Shown: positions 14,666 to 18,503 of the stretch, piece by piece
How the letters are laid out: each line of letters opens with the position of its first letter
Position numbering within the stretch: the stretch's first letter is position 1
Origin: JAJRVH01 sp964505995
GTDB taxonomy: Bacteria > Pseudomonadota > Zetaproteobacteria > Mariprofundales > Mariprofundaceae
NCBI GenBank assembly: GCA_964505995.1
Contig: CAZDLB010000028.1
Span: 1 to 18,503, forward strand
Length of the DNA stretch: 18,503 nucleotides
Direction of reading: 5' to 3'
The notes under the pieces: model-generated
Databases searched by the model: none
The model's input: the letters and a program-made list of their open reading frames with translations, nothing else
Told to the model about the DNA's origin: nothing
Made by a program: the position numbers and the translations under genes

Positions 14666-17600
14666 ATGTTTGATTCCAGAGTATTTCGCATCATGTTCGC
14701 AGCAGTCTTGGGGCTGGTATCGATCTCCTTGCAGGCCTGCGGAGGCGGAGGCGGAACGGTTGCTACAGTGACGGTCCCAGGATCGCCGGTCACGGCGTTC
14801 TCGCAGACGCTTGCGACGACAGTAAACAACCCGATCGATATCACGCTCACGGGCCAGAGCAGCAATGCCGGCACGTTGACCTTCGATGTCTATAGCATGC
14901 CGACGAACGGCACCCTGACCGGTCAGCTGGCGGGCATCAATCCAACCATGACCTATACTCCGGGCCTGGACTGGTACGGCACCGATTCGTTTACCTTCCA
15001 TGTCACCGACGCTCAGGGAAATCAGGGCACCGGCACGATTACGATCAATGTGCTGAATTCGATTTCCCCACTTGCCGATTCCGATGGTGATGGCCTGCTG
15101 GATCTGGATGAGCTCAATCAGCATGGCACAAATCCGAATCTCGCGGATACCGATGCCGATGGCTTTGACGATTTCACCGAGGTGGTCACCTATGGCTTCA
15201 ATGCGAGCGTCAATAATTTCCGTTTCAATCCCCTGATTGCGGATACGCCAGAGATCGACATTCGCATGGTCAGCGTGCCCGATGTGATGATCAATTATAC
15301 ACTGACGGACGGAACGAGTTCGACGGTTGCAACCGCCCGGTCCCAAGGTTCGTCTCATACGGTCGGTTCGACCCAGAGCGAATCGGAATCGACGAGCTTT
15401 GCCCAGTCCCATTCGATGGGCGGCTCTGTTTCGACGACAGTTGAGGCGAGCGCATCCGTTGGCTTGTTTTCCCCGCCCAAGGCGGAGGTTTCGGCCAGTG
15501 TAACTGCGGAGGTCAATTACAACTTCGAAAGCACGACCACAAGTGAACATTCGACCAGCTGGACTCAGACTCAGACCCAGGAGAATTCGAGGACCTATGA
15601 GGAGTCTCAGTCCTTTGAAAGCAGTCATTCCGTGGCGGCATCCGATGGCGAGATCAGTGTGGCCGTGAATATCACGAATAACGGTCATGTTACCTATACC
15701 CTGAACAACCTGTATCTGTCGGCCACCTATCTGCGTGGCGGAGACAATGCGCTTGTGCCAATCGGCAACTTGCCCTTTGATGCTGCAAATGGGGCTTTCC
15801 CGGCTTCGACCCTTGCTCCAGGTCAGTCCACCGGCACGCTGGTGTTCCGTACGACGGGCGTGAATCTGGAGAAGGTCAAGCAGATCCTTTCCCGATCGCA
15901 GGGATTTTCCGTGCGTCCGACCCTGTATAACCTGCTGGATGCCAACAATCAGTCCTACAACTTTGCCGCCACGGGAATTACCAGTACCGACGCGATGATC
16001 ATCGTGGATTACAATGGCAATCGTGGGTTAAGCAACATCAAGAAGATGGTTGCTGTACGCGGCAAGCCGAATGCTTCGGTGACCATGGCTGAAGCCTTGA
16101 ACAATATCCTAAAAATCAATGCCGTGACGACGACCAATGTGGATGGCTATACCTACATCAACGCGGTCACTGGGCTGACCAATCGCGACCCTTATGGCAA
16201 CTGGGTGCTGCTCCATGCGCGTCAGGTCGGCAATAATCAGACCGAAACGACGATTTATACCACGCCTGCGGATGCGGCGCGCTGGAAGGCCCGAAATCCG
16301 AATGTGGCCAATCTGGTATTCGATTACGATCCGGCCGGTCTGATCTTGAATGGTGGCGACATTCTGCATGTGGTTTACCTGCAGGACGAGGATCTGGACG
16401 GACTGAGCGATCGAGTCGAATACTTCTATCACAGCGATCCGTTCAATCCCGATACTGATGGTGATGGCCTGAAGGATGGTGTCGAGGTCAACGACGGCTG
16501 GGATGTAGCATATCGAAACGCCAGTGGCGTCGATATCTACACGCATGTTTATTCCGATCCGAGTCTGGCCGACACCGATGGCGATCTGGTGGATGATTAT
16601 TCCGAGGCGAATTTTGCCGGAGTCAACGACTGGTACAGCCGCGATCCGAGAAACTTCGATACCGATGGGGACGGGCTGGATGATTCGATTGATGACCGGG
16701 CCTATCTGAATCCCGGCTTTGGCTCGTTTCTGGCCAATGAATTCGACGATCTTGGGCTCAGTGCCCTGGATGCCTATGCGGACGTGACCGGAACAATATA
16801 TGGCGATGCCCAGGGCAATCCGTATCTGGGTCCGCCGAATCGTGCATTTTACGATGTCTATGCAAGTTTTGATCTACCGGCCATCTTGCAAACTGCCAGT
16901 CCGCTTGCACAGGGGCTTACCAATTATGACGTACTGACCCTTCGCAGCATTGCCGACAACAACGGGAGTTTTCCGGATGCGCCGGTTTTGCAAGACGGCC
17001 AGCCCTATGTGGTTGGGCAGCTTCTGCCGCCGTCAGGGTTCAATGGACCATGCACGGTCTCGGTTTGCTGGGAAGTCGTGGATGTCTACTCGGCACCGGT
17101 GGATGGAACCTTGGCACGCTTGCGGCTTTCTCTGGCAGACCCGCGCAAGATTGGCGAGCAGGTCGTCACGGGCAACCAGGTCACGACACCTGCGGATGGG
17201 TTCCAATATCTGCAGTTTGTCGGTGTCAACGGACACTATACTCAGCAGCTGCAAACCGCCACAGCCTCGCCGAATGTGGAAACCGTCGAATTCCATATGC
17301 TCAATGCCAGCCTGAATAATGTCCGCACGATGTTCCCCGTGGACGGACTGAATGCCGTAACGACGTACTTTTCATGGGCCAACGGTGGCAGGCTGACGGA
17401 ATGGAACTACGCCTATGATATGGGCGGAGGATATGCAGCCTATTATGCTACCGATTTTGTGACTCGCCAGCAGGTGGCTCCATATCCTTATCAAATGCCG
17501 TTTATGAACAGCCGGGGCAATGTGCAGTTGTGGTGGTCGCTTGGCGTGGACGGTCGCGCTCTTTCCAATCAGGCGGGCCCCCGGGTAATCCAGGACAGCT

Positions 17601-18130
17601 ACCATCAACACTATTGGCTGGGATCGAGCAATATTCCCAGTGCACGGGCTACCGATGTGGCCCAGAGCAATACGTTGGATCCCAACACCTATCAGCCTCT
17701 TTTCAGCCGGGACAATGATGTGGCCGGGAATGAGATTCCGGTTCCGTTGGATCCATACAGCGGAGGGTATGTCTACAAGGTGACCCTGCCGGCCGTAGCG
17801 GGATGTCACACGGTTGAATTTGCCGCGAAGTCCTTTGATAGCATCCAGAATCGCTACAATATGGGCCAGGCGAGGCTCACCTCGGATCCGGCAAACTTTG
17901 ATCGCATCGAGTTGTGCCGGGATGAATTCGGAATATGGTCTGCAACCAATGTGATCGCAAGCGATCAAAACAGTCCGCTTCGTCGTCCCTCGCTGGGGTA
18001 TTTCACGTCAAATGTCACCACGCAGAATAATACCAATCCGATCCACTATGTTTCGGATGTGATGCAGTGGGGCGATGACTCGACGGTGAAGTTCGATTTG
18101 CAGATCGAGTATGAAATCTATATCCGCTAA
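14666..18130 (+). CDS. Large lipoprotein with protective-antigen/binary-toxin-B-like core
   Basis: The 1154-residue product starts with a lipoprotein signal; the lipobox LQAC places the lipidated cysteine at C25, and a glycine run follows, consistent with outer-membrane sorting. Residues 40-130 look like an Ig/cadherin-like beta domain (Big_9 or VCBS type). Residues 138-172 hold DxDxDG calcium motifs (DSDGDG, DTDADG). Residues 188-470 resemble domain 2 of anthrax protective antigen and clostridial binary-toxin B subunits: PLIADTPEIDIRM entry strand, an S/T/Q-rich stretch, an amphipathic beta-hairpin (254-287), RTYEES, then VKQILS. SVTMAEAL (471-478) matches the domain 3 helix. More DxDxDG repeats lie at 574-675, and the last 480 residues are unrecognised. 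The start at 14666 follows AAGGGGGGG; an in-frame ATG at 14636 has no such site. No enzymatic partner gene is visible. The homology is judged by eye. Confidence 0.8.
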   Translation: MFDSRVFRIMFAAVLGLVSISLQACGGGGGTVATVTVPGSPVTAFSQTLATTVNNPIDITLTGQSSNAGTLTFDVYSMPTNGTLTGQLAGINPTMTYTPGLDWYGTDSFTFHVTDAQGNQGTGTITINVLNSISPLADSDGDGLLDLDELNQHGTNPNLADTDADGFDDFTEVVTYGFNASVNNFRFNPLIADTPEIDIRMVSVPDVMINYTLTDGTSSTVATARSQGSSHTVGSTQSESESTSFAQSHSMGGSVSTTVEASASVGLFSPPKAEVSASVTAEVNYNFESTTTSEHSTSWTQTQTQENSRTYEESQSFESSHSVAASDGEISVAVNITNNGHVTYTLNNLYLSATYLRGGDNALVPIGNLPFDAANGAFPASTLAPGQSTGTLVFRTTGVNLEKVKQILSRSQGFSVRPTLYNLLDANNQSYNFAATGITSTDAMIIVDYNGNRGLSNIKKMVAVRGKPNASVTMAEALNNILKINAVTTTNVDGYTYINAVTGLTNRDPYGNWVLLHARQVGNNQTETTIYTTPADAARWKARNPNVANLVFDYDPAGLILNGGDILHVVYLQDEDLDGLSDRVEYFYHSDPFNPDTDGDGLKDGVEVNDGWDVAYRNASGVDIYTHVYSDPSLADTDGDLVDDYSEANFAGVNDWYSRDPRNFDTDGDGLDDSIDDRAYLNPGFGSFLANEFDDLGLSALDAYADVTGTIYGDAQGNPYLGPPNRAFYDVYASFDLPAILQTASPLAQGLTNYDVLTLRSIADNNGSFPDAPVLQDGQPYVVGQLLPPSGFNGPCTVSVCWEVVDVYSAPVDGTLARLRLSLADPRKIGEQVVTGNQVTTPADGFQYLQFVGVNGHYTQQLQTATASPNVETVEFHMLNASLNNVRTMFPVDGLNAVTTYFSWANGGRLTEWNYAYDMGGGYAAYYATDFVTRQQVAPYPYQMPFMNSRGNVQLWWSLGVDGRALSNQAGPRVIQDSYHQHYWLGSSNIPSARATDVAQSNTLDPNTYQPLFSRDNDVAGNEIPVPLDPYSGGYVYKVTLPAVAGCHTVEFAAKSFDSIQNRYNMGQARLTSDPANFDRIELCRDEFGIWSATNVIASDQNSPLRRPSLGYFTSNVTTQNNTNPIHYVSDVMQWGDDSTVKFDLQIEYEIYIR

Positions 18131-18175
18131 TGCAGCCCGCTTTTGAGCTGCGTTACTGGATGAGTTAAGGCCACG

Positions 18176-18215
18176 GCGATAAAGAAGCTCCGGGAGACCG
18201 GAGCTTCTTTATCGC
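18176..18215. terminator. Bidirectional terminator, 18-bp perfect stem
   Basis: GCGATAAAGAAGCTCCGG pairs with its exact complement across a GAGA tetraloop (18194-18197). The stem's A-rich left and T-rich right arms (CTTCTTTAT) supply U tracts in both directions, so it can end the lipoprotein transcript and the opposing acylphosphatase transcript. Confidence 0.88.
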
Positions 18216-18300
18216 AAACGCACGATTCCGAAGATCGCGGATGCAACCCTCAGCCGCAGCCTAGGTGGTGTGAGTCGGGTGTAACGATGCGAAACCCGGA

Positions 18301-18503
18301 TCAGCGGATGTAAAACCCGCCAAGACTGGGGGCTTCACTTGCATCCTCGATGAAGAGATCTTCGACGTGCGCCCAGGCCGGCCCGTGGGCAAGCCAGGCC
18401 TGCATCGCGTTGACTGCATCGGCGGGGCCTGCGATCAGCGCCTCGACACGGCCATCCGGCAGGTTTCGCACCCAACCGTCCAGTCCCAGGCGCCGGGCCT
18501 GCT
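18301..18503 (-). CDS. acyP: Acylphosphatase, 3' part only
   Basis: The last 66 codons of a minus-strand gene are present; the start lies beyond the right edge. The visible part contains QARRLGLDGWVRNLPDGRVE, with the catalytic asparagine in GWVRN, the DGRVE strand, and the C-terminal GGFYIR ending. Acylphosphatases (about 90 residues) hydrolyse carboxyl-phosphate bonds. The catalytic arginine lies in the missing N-terminal part. It converges with the lipoprotein gene, and a shared terminator separates them. Confidence 0.92.
   Translation of the reverse strand, partial: QARRLGLDGWVRNLPDGRVEALIAGPADAVNAMQAWLAHGPAWAHVEDLFIEDASEAPSLGGFYIR

Noticed and set aside
14639..14668. Start of the lipoprotein at the upstream in-frame ATG (14636)
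   Set aside because: It would add ten residues before a good lipoprotein signal and lacks a ribosome-binding site, whereas the ATG at 14666 follows a G-rich Shine-Dalgarno sequence.

Overview
The window looks like a proteobacterial chromosome segment, most likely a gammaproteobacterium or a close relative such as an acidithiobacillia-type lineage. The reasons are high GC content, an hrcA-grpE-dnaK-dnaJ-dapB gene order, an NsrR-type Rrf2 regulator, a c4-like dihaem cytochrome, and a lipoprotein with a lipobox followed by glycine, which suits an outer membrane. Species cannot be named from the sequence.

Layout. Positions 1-1585 hold a respiratory-looking cluster: a small polytopic membrane protein, an untracked 45-residue single-span peptide, and a periplasmic dihaem cytochrome c ending in a strong terminator. 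A small zinc-ribbon membrane protein follows (1817-2131). On the minus strand, 2157-3706 encodes a polytopic membrane protein interrupted by exactly 100 Ns. The Ns are flanked by two identical 55-bp copies, so the gap is almost certainly a scaffolding artefact, and collapsing it restores one open frame. Next is a nitrosative-stress module: nsrR (minus strand) is divergent from two tandem group I truncated haemoglobins, the second with an N-terminal membrane segment, followed by a ferredoxin/FAD/NAD(P)H reductase. Together these genes look like a flavohaemoglobin split into separate parts.

Positions 6287-12150 hold the heat-shock operon hrcA-grpE-dnaK-dnaJ, with dapB overlapping the end of dnaJ. 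A CIRCE element lies before hrcA, a sigma-32-like promoter before dnaK, and hairpins in the hrcA leader and in the dnaK-dnaJ gap.

From 12137 the content changes. A hybrid histidine kinase (six predicted membrane spans) overlaps dapB. A NarL/LuxR-type response regulator lies tail-to-tail with it. Divergent from the regulator is a lipoprotein of about 1154 residues that ends at an 18-bp perfect bidirectional terminator. By eye, this lipoprotein carries the core architecture of clostridial binary-toxin B subunits and anthrax protective antigen: a calcium-binding DxDxDG repeat, a conserved entry strand, an S/T-rich amphipathic beta-hairpin, and a domain-3-like helix. It is the most unusual item in the window and may be under control of the adjacent two-component pair. 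The window closes with the 3' part of an acylphosphatase gene on the minus strand.
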